This document shows positions 26,666-35,904 of a stretch of DNA of 64,000 nucleotides, one piece after another. A model generated the notes under the pieces. The model was not told where the DNA came from and did not search any database. It worked only from the letters and a program-made list of their open reading frames with translations. The first letter of the stretch is position 1; each line of letters opens with the position of its first letter. The stretch comes from Agreia sp. Leaf210. GTDB taxonomy: Bacteria; Actinomycetota; Actinomycetes; Actinomycetales; Microbacteriaceae. The stretch lies in the NCBI RefSeq assembly GCF_001421485.1, contig NZ_LMKK01000003.1, positions 558,001-622,000 of the forward strand, given 5' to 3'. The translations under genes and the position numbers were made by a program.

Positions 26666-27466
26666 TTACTGAACTGCAATAGAGCCGATGGTAACGGGAA
26701 TCGCGGGCTTGCCGTCGGCGGAACCGTCGGCCGTACCGGCATCGACGACTCCGGCCTTGAGAGCGTCGAGCCCGCTCGTGACCGTTCCGAGCACCGTGTA
26801 GCCGCCGGCGGCATCGGAGGGGATCGTGGTGTCCTCATAGACGATGAAGAACTGGCTTCCCATGCTGGAGCCGTTGCCTCCCTGGCGCGCCATCGCGATG
26901 GTTCCCGCCGGGTACACGTCGCCCTCAGGGGCATTCTCGATGGGGCCGAAGCTGTAGCCGGGGCCGCCGGAGCCGTCGCCGTTCGGATCGCCGCACTGCA
27001 GTACGCCGAATCCGGGGGAGGTGGTCAGCCGGTGACACGTGAGTCCGTTGTAGAAGCCCTTCTGGGCCAGGGTCACGAAGTTGGCAACGCCCTGGGGAGC
27101 GGCGGCGCCGTCGAGGGAGATTCCGAGGGGAACGTCGTTGACCGTCATCTCGCCGGTCCACGTCCGGCCCTCGGCCGCTGCGGGGTCGGGCACGTCGGCC
27201 GAGTTCGGGGTCGACGTCGGTGCGGGCGTGTCGGTGGATGCCGCGGTCGAGCTGGGCGACGGCGTGGGCGTTCCCGGGCCGCCCGAGAAGTAGAAGACCT
27301 GCACGACGACCGCGGCGGCGACGACGAGGACCGCCACGAGCACGGCCACGACGTTGTCGCGCCTGCGTCGGGCGATCTTCGAGGCGTGCATCGTCTGCCG
27401 CGCCTGGTAGTCGCGCAGACGCTGACGTGCGGCGCGGGCCTCTCGGTCCTGATTCCTCGGTGCCAC
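26666..27466 (-). CDS. Membrane-anchored peptidylprolyl isomerase (cyclophilin type)
   Basis: Cis-trans prolyl isomerase for folding of exported proteins. The GTG at 27466 has GGAGGA just upstream. The 266-residue product has a basic cytoplasmic N-terminus, one transmembrane helix at about 38-60, and a Pro/Ser/Thr-rich linker to about residue 95. A cyclophilin domain follows with GFYNGLTCHRL, FGVLQCGDP, GTIAMAR and SSMGSQFFIVYED. The extracytoplasmic side is expected for the catalytic domain. The segment around FGVLQCGDP is less canonical than the usual FMIQGGDP and suggests reduced or altered catalytic efficiency. It diverges from rarA. Confidence 0.92.
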   Translation of the reverse strand: MAPRNQDREARAARQRLRDYQARQTMHASKIARRRRDNVVAVLVAVLVVAAAVVVQVFYFSGGPGTPTPSPSSTAASTDTPAPTSTPNSADVPDPAAAEGRTWTGEMTVNDVPLGISLDGAAAPQGVANFVTLAQKGFYNGLTCHRLTTSPGFGVLQCGDPNGDGSGGPGYSFGPIENAPEGDVYPAGTIAMARQGGNGSSMGSQFFIVYEDTTIPSDAAGGYTVLGTVTSGLDALKAGVVDAGTADGSADGKPAIPVTIGSIAVQ

Positions 27467-27628
27467 GGATCCTCCATCGCCCGACGGATCGGACGAACAC
27501 TCGTATGTTGGGTTCGACGGGATCGCGTCGCGCGCGTGAATCCCTCCTGAACTTTACGGGCCACGGCCCCTCCGCCCCAACCCGGAGCTCGCGGGGTCGC
27601 TGTCGGATGCTGCCGGTAGCCTTATTTG

Positions 27629-29029
27629 ATGGTCACCTCTCAGCCCGGTCTGCACAGCGGATCGGTTCCCCTCGCCGTGCGCATGCGCCCCCGCTCGCTC
27701 GACGAGGTGGCCGGGCAGAAGCACCTTCTGCGCCCTGGCTCGCCCCTGGTGAACCTGGCGTCAGACACCGAGGGCACGCAGGGCTCCGTCTCCGTCATCC
27801 TCTGGGGTCCTCCCGGCACAGGAAAGACCACTCTGGCTCAAGCGATCGCGCACAGCTCCGGTCGCAAGTTCGTCGAACTCTCCGCGGTCACCGCTGGCGT
27901 GAAAGACGTGCGTCAAGTCATGGAGGAGGCATTTCGAAGCCGTGATCTCTATGGGCTGTCGACCGTCCTCTTCCTCGACGAGATCCACCGCTTCACGAAA
28001 GCGCAACAAGACGCACTCCTTCCCGGCGTCGAGAACGGCTGGGTCATCCTGGTCGCCGCCACGACCGAGAATCCGTCGTTCTCTGTCATCTCGCCACTGC
28101 TCTCCCGGTCCCTACTCCTCACTCTCGAGCAGCTCAGCGACGACGATCTCGGCATCGTCGTCGATCGTGCGGTAACGGATGCCCGCGGTCTCGCCGGCCG
28201 CGTCCGTCTCGATCCCGACGCGCGCTCGGCCATCGTGCGCCTGGCATCCGGAGACGCGCGTCGCGCGCTCACAGCCCTCGAGGCCTCCGCGGGGTCGATT
28301 CTCGCGTCGGTCCCGCCGAGCGCGAGCGACGCCACCGACGACGCCGATGACGCCGATGACGATGACGATGAGGAAGCCGACGCCGACGAGGCTCCCCTCA
28401 TCACCGAGGAGACCGTCGCGCAGGCGGTCGACCGTGCCCTCCTGCGTTACGACCGCAACGGCGACGAGCACTACGACGTCATCAGCGCGTTCATCAAATC
28501 GATCAGGGGGTCCGACGTCGACGCGTCGGTGCACTACCTGGCTCGCATGATCGAAGCCGGCGAGGACCCACGCTTCATCTGCCGCCGGCTCATCGTCTCC
28601 GCCTCCGAAGACATCGGCATGGCAGACCCGCAGGCGCTGGTCGTCGCCGTGGCTGCGGCCGACGCCGTGCAGTTCATCGGAATGCCCGAGGGTCGGATCC
28701 CGCTCGCCGAGGCCACGGTCTATCTGGCGACCGCACCCAAGTCGAACGCCTCGTACCTGGCGATAGACCAGGCCATCGGCGATATCAGAGCGGGAAAGTT
28801 CGGACGCGTGCCGAAGCATCTCCGCGACGCGCACTACCCGGGCGCGAAGAGACTCGGCCACGGCAAGGGCTACAAGTATCCGCACGACGACGACAGGGGA
28901 GTGCTCACCCAGCAGTACCTGCCAGACGAACTGGGCCAGACCGAGTACTACCGGCCTACTGAGCACGGAAACGAGCGAGACGTGTCGGCTCGCCTGGCCA
29001 AGATCCGTCAGATCACCCGCGGCCGATAG
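27629..29029 (+). CDS. rarA: Replication-associated recombination protein RarA (MgsA)
   Basis: AAA+ ATPase acting at stalled replication forks. The 466-residue protein has Walker [12 protein letters not shown] (about 60-70), Walker [11 protein letters not shown] (about 112-121), [10 protein letters not shown] (about 140), an arginine-finger-like LLSRSL, and the C-terminal tetramerisation part [19 protein letters not shown]. Between the ATPase lid and the C-terminal part, residues 234-254 are an almost pure Asp/Glu/Ala tract that most family members lack at this length. The start is the ATG at 27629; a TAGCCT box six bases upstream suggests a leaderless mRNA. Confidence 0.93.
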   Translation: MVTSQPGLHSGSVPLAVRMRPRSLDEVAGQKHLLRPGSPLVNLASDTEGTQGSVSVILWGPPGTGKTTLAQAIAHSSGRKFVELSAVTAGVKDVRQVMEEAFRSRDLYGLSTVLFLDEIHRFTKAQQDALLPGVENGWVILVAATTENPSFSVISPLLSRSLLLTLEQLSDDDLGIVVDRAVTDARGLAGRVRLDPDARSAIVRLASGDARRALTALEASAGSILASVPPSASDATDDADDADDDDDEEADADEAPLITEETVAQAVDRALLRYDRNGDEHYDVISAFIKSIRGSDVDASVHYLARMIEAGEDPRFICRRLIVSASEDIGMADPQALVVAVAAADAVQFIGMPEGRIPLAEATVYLATAPKSNASYLAIDQAIGDIRAGKFGRVPKHLRDAHYPGAKRLGHGKGYKYPHDDDRGVLTQQYLPDELGQTEYYRPTEHGNERDVSARLAKIRQITRGR

Positions 29030-29304
29030 ATCCTTGCACCCACCGGCCGCCGGGAGCCGCGCTTCCCTGTTCGTCTGTGGTAGTGTCGATACGCCTGTTC
29101 CGGGTGGCTTTCGTGCGGCTGCGAATCCATTCAGCGAAGATGGTCGTGTTCTGTAGCCGAACCGACCTCGGCACATCCCCTCATTTTCCTCCGCAGACGA
29201 GGCTGATCCCCACGGATCGAGTCTCCGATCGCGGTGATTTCTCTGTGCGGACAGACACTCTGTTCGCACCTCATCCAGCACGACGATTCACTGAAAGGAT
29301 GTAC

Positions 29305-29934
29305 ATGTCTACCAAGTCACGTACACGCAGCAAGACCCGCCTCTCGCGAGCCCTCGGCATCGCCCTGACCCCGAAGGCCGCACGCTACCTCGAGAAGCGT
29401 CCCTACGCTCCGGGCGAGCACGGTCGCACCAAGCGCAAGACCGACTCCGACTACGCCGTGCGTCTGCGGGAGAAGCAGCGTCTGCGCGCCCAGTACGGAA
29501 TTCGTGAAGCCCAGCTGAAGATCATCTTCGAAGAGGCACGTCGCGCCAAGGGCCTGACCGGTGAGAACCTCGTCGAGCTGCTCGAGATGCGTCTCGACGC
29601 CCTCGTCGTGCGTTCGGGCCTGGCCCGCACCACCGCGCAGGCTCGCCAGCTGGTCGTGCACCGTCACATCCTCGTCGACGGCCAGCTCGTCGACCGTCCC
29701 TCCTTCCGCGTCAAGCCGGGACAGCTCATCCACGTCAAGCCCAAGAGCGAAGGAACCGAGCCGTTCCAGGTAGCCGCCGCCGGTGGTCACCTCGATGTGC
29801 TCCCCAAGGTGCCGGGTTACCTCGAGGTCGAGATCGACAAGCTGCAGGCTCGCCTGCTCCGTCGTCCGCTGCGCGCCGAGGTCCCCGTGACCTGTGAAGT
29901 GCAGCTCGTCGTCGAGTACTACGCCGCACGCTGA
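29305..29934 (+). CDS. rpsD: 30S ribosomal protein S4
   Basis: Primary 16S rRNA-binding protein needed to start 30S assembly. The 209 residues match bacterial S4 of the zinc-free type: SRTRSKTRLSRALGIALTPKAARYLEKRPY without the four-Cys finger. The S4 domain follows (MRLDALVVRSGLARTTAQARQLVVHRHILVDG, about 98-129 in pieces). The ATG at 29305, with GAAAGGA upstream, is chosen over long upstream extensions that lack S4 similarity. It stands apart from the alpha-operon ribosomal genes, as in many actinobacteria. The 275-base upstream gap holds its promoter (a TAGTGT -10-like box near 29080) and a long leader that could carry S4 feedback control. Confidence 0.97.
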   Translation: MSTKSRTRSKTRLSRALGIALTPKAARYLEKRPYAPGEHGRTKRKTDSDYAVRLREKQRLRAQYGIREAQLKIIFEEARRAKGLTGENLVELLEMRLDALVVRSGLARTTAQARQLVVHRHILVDGQLVDRPSFRVKPGQLIHVKPKSEGTEPFQVAAAGGHLDVLPKVPGYLEVEIDKLQARLLRRPLRAEVPVTCEVQLVVEYYAAR

Positions 29935-29963
29935 TTCATCGCGTGCCCATTGGGTACGCTGAG

Positions 29964-29994
29964 GGCGGGTCACCGATTTTTTCGGTGGCCCGCC
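29964..29994 (+). terminator. Intrinsic terminator of rpsD
   Basis: A 13-base stem (29964-29976 with 29982-29994, one wobble pair) closes a five-T loop and is followed by TTTCGT. It lies 30 bases past the rpsD stop. Confidence 0.85.
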
Positions 29995-30065
29995 TTTCGT
30001 CGTTCACGGGCGAACTCAGACACATCGTTCGCTCATGGTGCAGCGAAACAAGCAGGAGGTTTTCT

Positions 30066-30452
30066 ATGTCAGGTGGAGACATCGCCGGACTCATCGCAGC
30101 CGGAGTCTTCGCGATCCTCGTGGCGTTCCTCGCGCTGCCGCTCATCAAGCTGGGCGGCGTCTTCGACGAGACGCGCTCCGCCATCAAGGAGCTGAGCGAC
30201 AACGTCACCCCGATCCTCGAGGAATCGACGGTGACGATCCAGGAGGCGAACAAGCAGATCGCCCGCGTCGACACGATCACGAAGAACGTCGCCGAGGTCA
30301 CCGGAAACGTCACGAGCCTCGTCGCCCTCTTCGCGGCCTCCGTCGGCGGACCGCTCATCAAGGTGGCCGGATTCAGCGCCGCCGTCAGAGCCGGCATCCT
30401 GAGCTTCCGAGGCCCGAAGAAGCCGTCCGCCCGCAGCCGCAGGTCGAAGTAG
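30066..30452 (+). CDS. DUF948 domain-containing membrane protein
   Basis: Small membrane-anchored protein of 128 residues with an AGGAGG ribosome-binding site before the ATG at 30066. One N-terminal transmembrane helix (about 8-27) is followed by a long helical segment, FDETRSAIKELSDNVTPILEE, with coiled-coil character. A short second hydrophobic stretch lies near 90-105, and the Lys/Arg-rich tail ends PSARSRRSK. The layout matches DUF948 proteins, whose function is unknown. It is the first of three small proteins between rpsD and alaS, seven bases before the next gene. Confidence 0.8.
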   Translation: MSGGDIAGLIAAGVFAILVAFLALPLIKLGGVFDETRSAIKELSDNVTPILEESTVTIQEANKQIARVDTITKNVAEVTGNVTSLVALFAASVGGPLIKVAGFSAAVRAGILSFRGPKKPSARSRRSK

Positions 30453-30459
30453 TCGGTCA

Positions 30460-31230
30460 GTGACGTTCTTTCTGATCGTCCTCGCCATCGGCCTCGCCGT
30501 CGGCCTGTTCTTCATCGTGCGCTCCACGGTGCGTTACATCCGGTACAGCGATGCCTCCTCCGACCCCGATGTGGGAGTGAATCCCCAGGCCGACTACATC
30601 TTCGGGCGCGTGGGGGCCCGGGGGACCCCCGTCGAGACCGACACCGTTCCCGCCGTCGTCGACGCGCCCTTCGGCGACCAGGCAGCGCCCGCGGTCGCTC
30701 CCATGGAGGTCGGAATGGTGTTCGGCAATCCGGGCGGACGGCATCCGATCACCCGCTACGACATCCCGGATGGGCTGCGCCTGACACTGCCAGAGCTTCT
30801 GCAGGGCCTCCGCCGCGAGCTCGTGACCGGCGACGAGGCGTGCAGCATCGTCGCGGCCGGAAAGGCCGGCTCCAGCGATGCGCGTCTCGACTCAGCGGCC
30901 CGGGTCGCAGCCCTGCGAGACGATGTCGCGACGCTCGAAGCGGTTCTCGCCGAGAGCGCGGGCGGCGACCCCGATGACGCCGTACTCGACCAGGTGTGGA
31001 TCTATGTGGTGCTGAATCGCATCGCCGTGTCGTGGGAGAGCTACGGCGCCCCGCGTGACGTGTTGGCGGCATCCGTTCGCCAATTCGAATGGCTCGACGC
31101 GGAGCTGTCTGCATGGCTGACGATTCTCGACGACGACACAGACGACTCGACGCTCGACGCCGTGTGGCGACAGAGACTCAACGACGAGGTCTCCCGGCGG
31201 GCAACGGCTCTGGCCGTGCGTGCCGACTAA
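30460..31230 (+). CDS. Hypothetical membrane-anchored protein
   Basis: Not recognised. The 256-residue product, from a GTG start, has one N-terminal transmembrane helix (about 3-21). A Pro/Val-rich linker follows to about residue 105. The acidic, mostly helical domain runs from about 110 to the end, with many Asp and Arg residues and only one Cys. There is no catalytic signature. It lies between a DUF948 protein and a YtxH-like protein, all in the same direction and closely spaced, which suggests a shared envelope-related function. Codon use is typical of the region, so it is very likely a real gene. Confidence 0.6.
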   Translation: MTFFLIVLAIGLAVGLFFIVRSTVRYIRYSDASSDPDVGVNPQADYIFGRVGARGTPVETDTVPAVVDAPFGDQAAPAVAPMEVGMVFGNPGGRHPITRYDIPDGLRLTLPELLQGLRRELVTGDEACSIVAAGKAGSSDARLDSAARVAALRDDVATLEAVLAESAGGDPDDAVLDQVWIYVVLNRIAVSWESYGAPRDVLAASVRQFEWLDAELSAWLTILDDDTDDSTLDAVWRQRLNDEVSRRATALAVRAD

Positions 31231-31276
31231 ACTCGACTTCATCCACAAGCCCAATCCGCTTCTCGAGGAGAGAACA

Positions 31277-31495
31277 ATGAAGAACATTCTGTGGCTCGCT
31301 TTCGGAGTCGCCCTCGGATTCGTTGTCGCCCATCAGGTCAACCAGACCACTGAGGGCAAGAGGTTCTTCTCCGATCTCGACAAGCGCACCAAGGGGTTCA
31401 CCGAGTCGGTCGTCGACGGGTACCGCGAACGGGAGTCCGAGCTCCGCGCCGTCCTTTCCGACGCCGGCGACACCATCGCCTCGACCGGCCGCTAA
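31277..31495 (+). CDS. Small YtxH-like membrane protein
   Basis: A 72-residue protein with a strong GAGGAGAG ribosome-binding site before the ATG at 31277. It starts MKNILWLAFGVALGFVVAHQV, a single membrane helix with glycine zipper-like spacing. An amphipathic helical tail rich in Lys, Glu and Arg follows. The layout resembles YtxH-type general stress proteins, but the match is by architecture only. The longer open frame upstream overlaps the preceding gene and lacks a good start. It lies 67 bases before alaS. Confidence 0.65.
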   Translation: MKNILWLAFGVALGFVVAHQVNQTTEGKRFFSDLDKRTKGFTESVVDGYRERESELRAVLSDAGDTIASTGR

Positions 31496-31562
31496 GACTT
31501 TTCCCTTCCGCGTCGGGCACTGCGATCGATCGCAGTCCGACGCACCGAACGCAACGGAACTC

Positions 31563-34220
31563 ATGAACACCGCCGACATCCGCCAACGCTGGCTCACCTT
31601 CTTCGCAGACAAAGGGCACACGGTCGTTCCGAGCGCATCGCTCGTCAGCGACGACCCGACCCTGCTCTTCACCGTCGCGGGCATGGTGCCGTTCATCCCT
31701 TATCTGACAGGCCTGGTGCCCGCGCCGTATCCGCGCGCGACGAGCGTGCAGAAGTGCATTCGGACCCTCGACATCGAAGAGGTCGGCAAGACCACCCGTC
31801 ACGGCACGTTCTTCCAGATGAACGGCAACTTCTCCTTCGGCGACTACTTCAAAGAGCAGGCGATCCGCTATGCCTGGGAGCTGCTCGTCACTCCCGAGGC
31901 CGACGGCGGACTCGGCTTCGACGAGAAGGATCTGTGGGTCACGGTCTACGAGGACGACGACGAGGCCATCGAGTACTGGAAGAAGACGGCCGGCCTTCCC
32001 GACGAGCGGATCCAGCGGCTCGGAATGGACTCCAACTACTGGTCGACCGGCCAGCCGGGACCTGCAGGTCCCTGCTCGGAGATCTTCTTCGACCGCGGTC
32101 CCGCCTACGGACGCGAGGGCGGACCGGCGGCCGACGACGACCGCTACATCGAGATCTGGAACCTCGTCTTCATGCAGTACCTGCGCGGCGAGGGCACGGG
32201 CAAGAACGACTTCGAGATCCTCGGCGATCTGCCCAGCCGCAACATCGACACGGGTATGGGCCTCGAACGCGTCGCCTTCCTCAAGCAGGGAGTCGAGAAC
32301 CTCTACGAGATCGATCAGGTGCGCCCCGTGCTCGACACCGCGTCGCAAATCTCCGGCCGCGGGTACGGCGCCGACCACGAAGACGACGTCCGGATGCGCG
32401 TGGTCGCCGACCACGTTCGGAGCGCGTTGATGCTGATGTCCGACGGCGTGATGCCGTCGAACGAGGGCAGGGGATACATCCTGCGGCGCCTGCTGCGCCG
32501 CTCGGTCCGTTCCATGCGTCTGCTGGGCGTCGACACGGCGGTCTTCCCCGAGCTCTTCCCGGCATCTCGCGACGCCATGAAAGCCGCCTACCCCGAGGTG
32601 GAGACCGACTTCGACCGCATATCGCGAACCGCATATGCCGAGGAGGAGTCGTTCCTGCGCACCCTCAGCGGCGGCATCAACATCCTCGACCTGGCCGTGA
32701 ACTCGGCCAAGGACAAGGGCGCCAAGACTCTGGCGGGCGACACCGCGTTCCAGCTGCACGACACCTACGGATTCCCGATCGATCTCACGATGGAGATGGC
32801 GGAAGAGGCTGGGCTTGCGGTCGATCGCGTGGCCTTCGAGTCGCTGATGAGCGAGCAGAAGCAGCGCGCCAAGGCCGATTCCAAGGCCAAGAAGCTGGGG
32901 ATCACCGACCTCGGCGTGTACAGCCAGTTCCGCGCCATCGGAGAGACCACGTTCCTCGGCTACGACGAGCTCGTCACCGAATCGAAGATTCTCGGGCTCA
33001 TCATCGACGGACAGTCGGTGACGAGCGCCGTCGCCGGTGAGACACTCGAAGTCATCCTCGCCGAGACCACGCTGTATGCCGAGTCCGGTGGGCAGGAGGC
33101 CGACTCCGGCACGATCCGGGGCGACGGCTTCGAACTCGAGGTGCTCGACGTGCAGAAGCCCGTCAAGGGGCTCATCAGCCACCGTGTCCACGTCACGAGC
33201 GGCCAGGTGTCGGTCGACGACGCGGCGACCACCGTGGTCGATCCCGAGTGGCGCCGCGGTGCTACCCAGGCCCACTCTGGTACCCACCTCGTGCACGCAG
33301 CACTCCGCCAGACGCTCGGCCCGCAGGCTCACCAGTCGGGCTCGTACAACAAGGCGGGATACCTGCGTCTCGACTTCTCGTGGAATCAGCCCCTGTCGAC
33401 CGAGACCCGCTCCGAGATCGAAGAGATCTCGAATCTCGCGATCCGCAGCGACCTCGAGGTCGTCACGCGTGAGCTGCCCCTCGACGAGGCGAAGGCCCTG
33501 GGCGCCATGGCCCTGTTCGGCGAGAAGTACGGCGACGTCGTGCGTGTCGTCGACATCGGGGGCCCCTGGTCGCGCGAGCTCTGCGCCGGAACGCATGTGC
33601 AGCACAGCTCGGAGATCGGCATGATCAACATCCTCGGCGAATCGTCGATCGGCTCGACCAACCGTCGAGTCGAGTCGCTGGTCGGTATCGAGGCGTTCCG
33701 CCAGTTCACGGCCGAGCGCAGCGTGGTGACGCAGCTGGCGACCACACTGAAGGCTCCCCGCGAAGACGTGCCCGCACGCATCCAGGATCTGGTCGCGAAC
33801 CTCAAGGCGGCCGAGAAGAAGCTCGCGGCCTACGAGGCGAGCGCCCTGAGCGATCGGGTTCCCTCGCTGGTCGACACCGCCCGTACGGTCGGCGAGCTCC
33901 GGCTCGTGGCCGCCGACGCGGGAGCGCTGTCGTCGTCCGACGACCTGCGAGCCCTCGTCACCGGGGTACGCGAGCGGCTCGGATCCGCTCCGGCCGTCGT
34001 GGCCCTCGCGGCTGTCGTCGCCGACAAGCCTGTCGTCATCGTCGCGACCAACGATGCGGCTCGCGCGCTCGGACACCGGGCCGGTGTTCTCGCCAAGCAG
34101 GCCGCATCCGTTCTCGGCGGGGGGGGCGGCGGCAAGGACGACCTCGCCCAGGGTGGCGGCACGAACGCAAGCGCCATCGACAGCGCCCTCGCGGCGGTGT
34201 CGCAGACGGTTCTGGGCTGA
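31563..34220 (+). CDS. alaS: Alanyl-tRNA synthetase
   Basis: Charges tRNA-Ala and edits mischarged Ser/Gly. The 885 residues hold a class II catalytic core (TADIRQRWLTFFADKGH at the start, NGNFSFGDYFKEQAI near 92). The editing domain carries the zinc-binding HSGTHLVHAAL (about 572) and CAGTHVQH (about 679) motifs, and a C-terminal C-Ala domain has a glycine run, GGGGGGKDD, near 857. The ATG at 31563 is chosen as the first residue of the conserved N-terminus; the open frame upstream overlaps the small YtxH-like gene. It begins the alaS-ruvX-mltG-aroE group, conserved in actinobacteria. Confidence 0.97.
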   Translation: MNTADIRQRWLTFFADKGHTVVPSASLVSDDPTLLFTVAGMVPFIPYLTGLVPAPYPRATSVQKCIRTLDIEEVGKTTRHGTFFQMNGNFSFGDYFKEQAIRYAWELLVTPEADGGLGFDEKDLWVTVYEDDDEAIEYWKKTAGLPDERIQRLGMDSNYWSTGQPGPAGPCSEIFFDRGPAYGREGGPAADDDRYIEIWNLVFMQYLRGEGTGKNDFEILGDLPSRNIDTGMGLERVAFLKQGVENLYEIDQVRPVLDTASQISGRGYGADHEDDVRMRVVADHVRSALMLMSDGVMPSNEGRGYILRRLLRRSVRSMRLLGVDTAVFPELFPASRDAMKAAYPEVETDFDRISRTAYAEEESFLRTLSGGINILDLAVNSAKDKGAKTLAGDTAFQLHDTYGFPIDLTMEMAEEAGLAVDRVAFESLMSEQKQRAKADSKAKKLGITDLGVYSQFRAIGETTFLGYDELVTESKILGLIIDGQSVTSAVAGETLEVILAETTLYAESGGQEADSGTIRGDGFELEVLDVQKPVKGLISHRVHVTSGQVSVDDAATTVVDPEWRRGATQAHSGTHLVHAALRQTLGPQAHQSGSYNKAGYLRLDFSWNQPLSTETRSEIEEISNLAIRSDLEVVTRELPLDEAKALGAMALFGEKYGDVVRVVDIGGPWSRELCAGTHVQHSSEIGMINILGESSIGSTNRRVESLVGIEAFRQFTAERSVVTQLATTLKAPREDVPARIQDLVANLKAAEKKLAAYEASALSDRVPSLVDTARTVGELRLVAADAGALSSSDDLRALVTGVRERLGSAPAVVALAAVVADKPVVIVATNDAARALGHRAGVLAKQAASVLGGGGGGKDDLAQGGGTNASAIDSALAAVSQTVLG

Positions 34221-34224
34221 TCGG

Positions 34225-34719
34225 GTGCGGTCGGGCGTTCGCCTCGGCGTCGATGTGGGCAAGGCCCGCATCGGCGTCGCGCGCAGCGACTTCCACGGCA
34301 TGCTGGCGACCCCGCTCGAGACCGTTGCTCGAGCGGCAGGCGACAGCACGGCAGACCTCGATCGGCTGACGGTCCTCTGCGACGAACTGGACTGTGCGGA
34401 GATCGTCGTGGGCCTGCCACTGTCGCTGTCGGGGGGCACGACGCCCTCGACGGATGACGCGATCGCGTTCGCGGGTCGACTCGCGATCGCCACGGGCAGG
34501 GCCGTGCGCATGATCGACGAGAGACTCACGACGGTGTCGGCTCAGGCCGCGTTGCACACCTCCGGCCGCGCCGTGAAAGGTTCGCGTCCCGTGATCGACC
34601 AGATCGCCGCGGTTATACTTTTGCAGCATGCCCTCGATTCGGAGGCATCCACGGGAAACCCGCCCGGGATCGCCGCATCCGAGTTGGGACCCGATCCACA
34701 GGGGGATTACCGTGACTGA
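34225..34719 (+). CDS. ruvX: Holliday junction resolvase RuvX/YqgF
   Basis: RNase H-fold nuclease involved in 16S rRNA 5' end processing and possibly junction resolution. From the GTG at 34225 it has 164 residues. The catalytic Asp is in LGVDVGKARIGVARSD (Asp near residue 10). IVVGLPLSLSGG is at about 60-71, and MIDERLTTVSA at about 96 carries the second acidic residue. IDQIAAVILLQ (about 122-132) has the third. It begins four bases after alaS and overlaps mltG by eight bases, so all three are probably one translation-coupled unit. Confidence 0.92.
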   Translation: MRSGVRLGVDVGKARIGVARSDFHGMLATPLETVARAAGDSTADLDRLTVLCDELDCAEIVVGLPLSLSGGTTPSTDDAIAFAGRLAIATGRAVRMIDERLTTVSAQAALHTSGRAVKGSRPVIDQIAAVILLQHALDSEASTGNPPGIAASELGPDPQGDYRD

Positions 34720-35899
34720 CCGTCAGCCACCAGAAGACCACCCGTTCTCCGAGTTCCTGCGTGAGCCCGCTTCGACGTCGAAGCCCGGGGCCCAGCCGAA
34801 CTCTCGCAGGGAGCGGCGCGAGACGCACGGCTCCGTGCAGCACACGGCGAAGACGCCGCGGCGACGGCGGCGAGCGCTCACAGGCGTGATCGTGACGGTC
34901 GTCATCCTCGGTCTCCTCGCCGGAGGAGGTGCGTTCGTCTACTCGACGTTCGAGCCCCAGATCACCGCCATGCTCAGCCCGAAATCCACCGACGACTACA
35001 GCGGCGACGGATCGGGCGAGGTCATGGTGAAGATCGCCGACGGCGAATTCGGCGACGCCATCGGTGTGAAGCTGCAAGAGGCCGGCGTGGTGAAGAGCTC
35101 GGACACCTTCTACTCGCTCCTGCTCAAAGAGAACCCGCAGCCCGTCTTTCAGACCGGCACGTTCAAGCTCGCAGCGAAGATGAGCTCGAAGTCCGCACTC
35201 GCCGCTCTGCTCGACCCGGCGAACAAGGTCGACTACACCGTGACGATCCCCGAGGGCACCACGGCCTCGGGCATCTACCAGTCGCTGGCCGACGTGACGG
35301 GGCTCTCGTTCGACGACTTCAAGGCGGCAGGAGCCGACTTCGTCTCGCTCGGGGTGCCGGCCGAGGCGCCGAGCGTGGAAGGGTTCCTGTTCCCGGCCAC
35401 CTACGAGTTCCAGCCCGGTCAGACGGCCGCCGAGATGCTCAAGACGATGGTCGACCGCACGTATCAGGCCCTCGATGCCGCGGGCGTCGCGCCCGATCAG
35501 CGTCTGTACGTGCTGACTCTCGCGGGACTCATCCAGAGCGAGTCCGGCAGCAAGGACGACATGTACAAGGTGTCGCGGGTCTTCCAGAATCGCATCGCCG
35601 ACGGCATGAACCTCCAGTCGGATGCGACCGTGCGGTACGGCGCAGGCGGTGGGGAAGTCGACACCACGGAGGCCGAACGCGAAGACGCGTCGAACCCGTA
35701 CAACACGTACGCGAATCCCGGCCTGCCGGTCGGGCCCATCTCCAACCCCGGCGACGACGCGATCGATGCCGCCCTGCACCCCGCCGAGGGAGACTGGCGC
35801 TACTTCGTCACCGTCAACCTCGACACCGGCGAGACCGTGTTCTCGGTGACGCAGGAGGAGCACGACGAGGCCGTCCAGCAGTACCAAGCCAACCACTGA
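34712..35899 (+). CDS. mltG: Endolytic transglycosylase MltG
   Basis: Cleaves nascent peptidoglycan strands and is thought to set glycan length. From GTG 34712 it has 395 residues: a cytoplasmic, basic N-terminus to about 54, one transmembrane helix (about 55-77), a LysM-like region, and the YceG domain. The segment LAGLIQSESGSKDDMYKVSRVFQNRI aligns with the family's LASIVEKET-VFYNR; the second, catalytic Glu is kept while the first Glu position is Gln. YNTYANPGLPVGPISNPG is the conserved C-terminal signature. It overlaps ruvX; aroE follows after five bases. Confidence 0.93.
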   Translation: MTDRQPPEDHPFSEFLREPASTSKPGAQPNSRRERRETHGSVQHTAKTPRRRRRALTGVIVTVVILGLLAGGGAFVYSTFEPQITAMLSPKSTDDYSGDGSGEVMVKIADGEFGDAIGVKLQEAGVVKSSDTFYSLLLKENPQPVFQTGTFKLAAKMSSKSALAALLDPANKVDYTVTIPEGTTASGIYQSLADVTGLSFDDFKAAGADFVSLGVPAEAPSVEGFLFPATYEFQPGQTAAEMLKTMVDRTYQALDAAGVAPDQRLYVLTLAGLIQSESGSKDDMYKVSRVFQNRIADGMNLQSDATVRYGAGGGEVDTTEAEREDASNPYNTYANPGLPVGPISNPGDDAIDAALHPAEGDWRYFVTVNLDTGETVFSVTQEEHDEAVQQYQANH

Positions 35900-35904
35900 C
35901 GCCG

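Noticed and set aside
31398-34529. A 1043-codon minus-strand frame opposite alaS and ruvX
   Set aside because: It mirrors alaS codons and shows no protein family signature.
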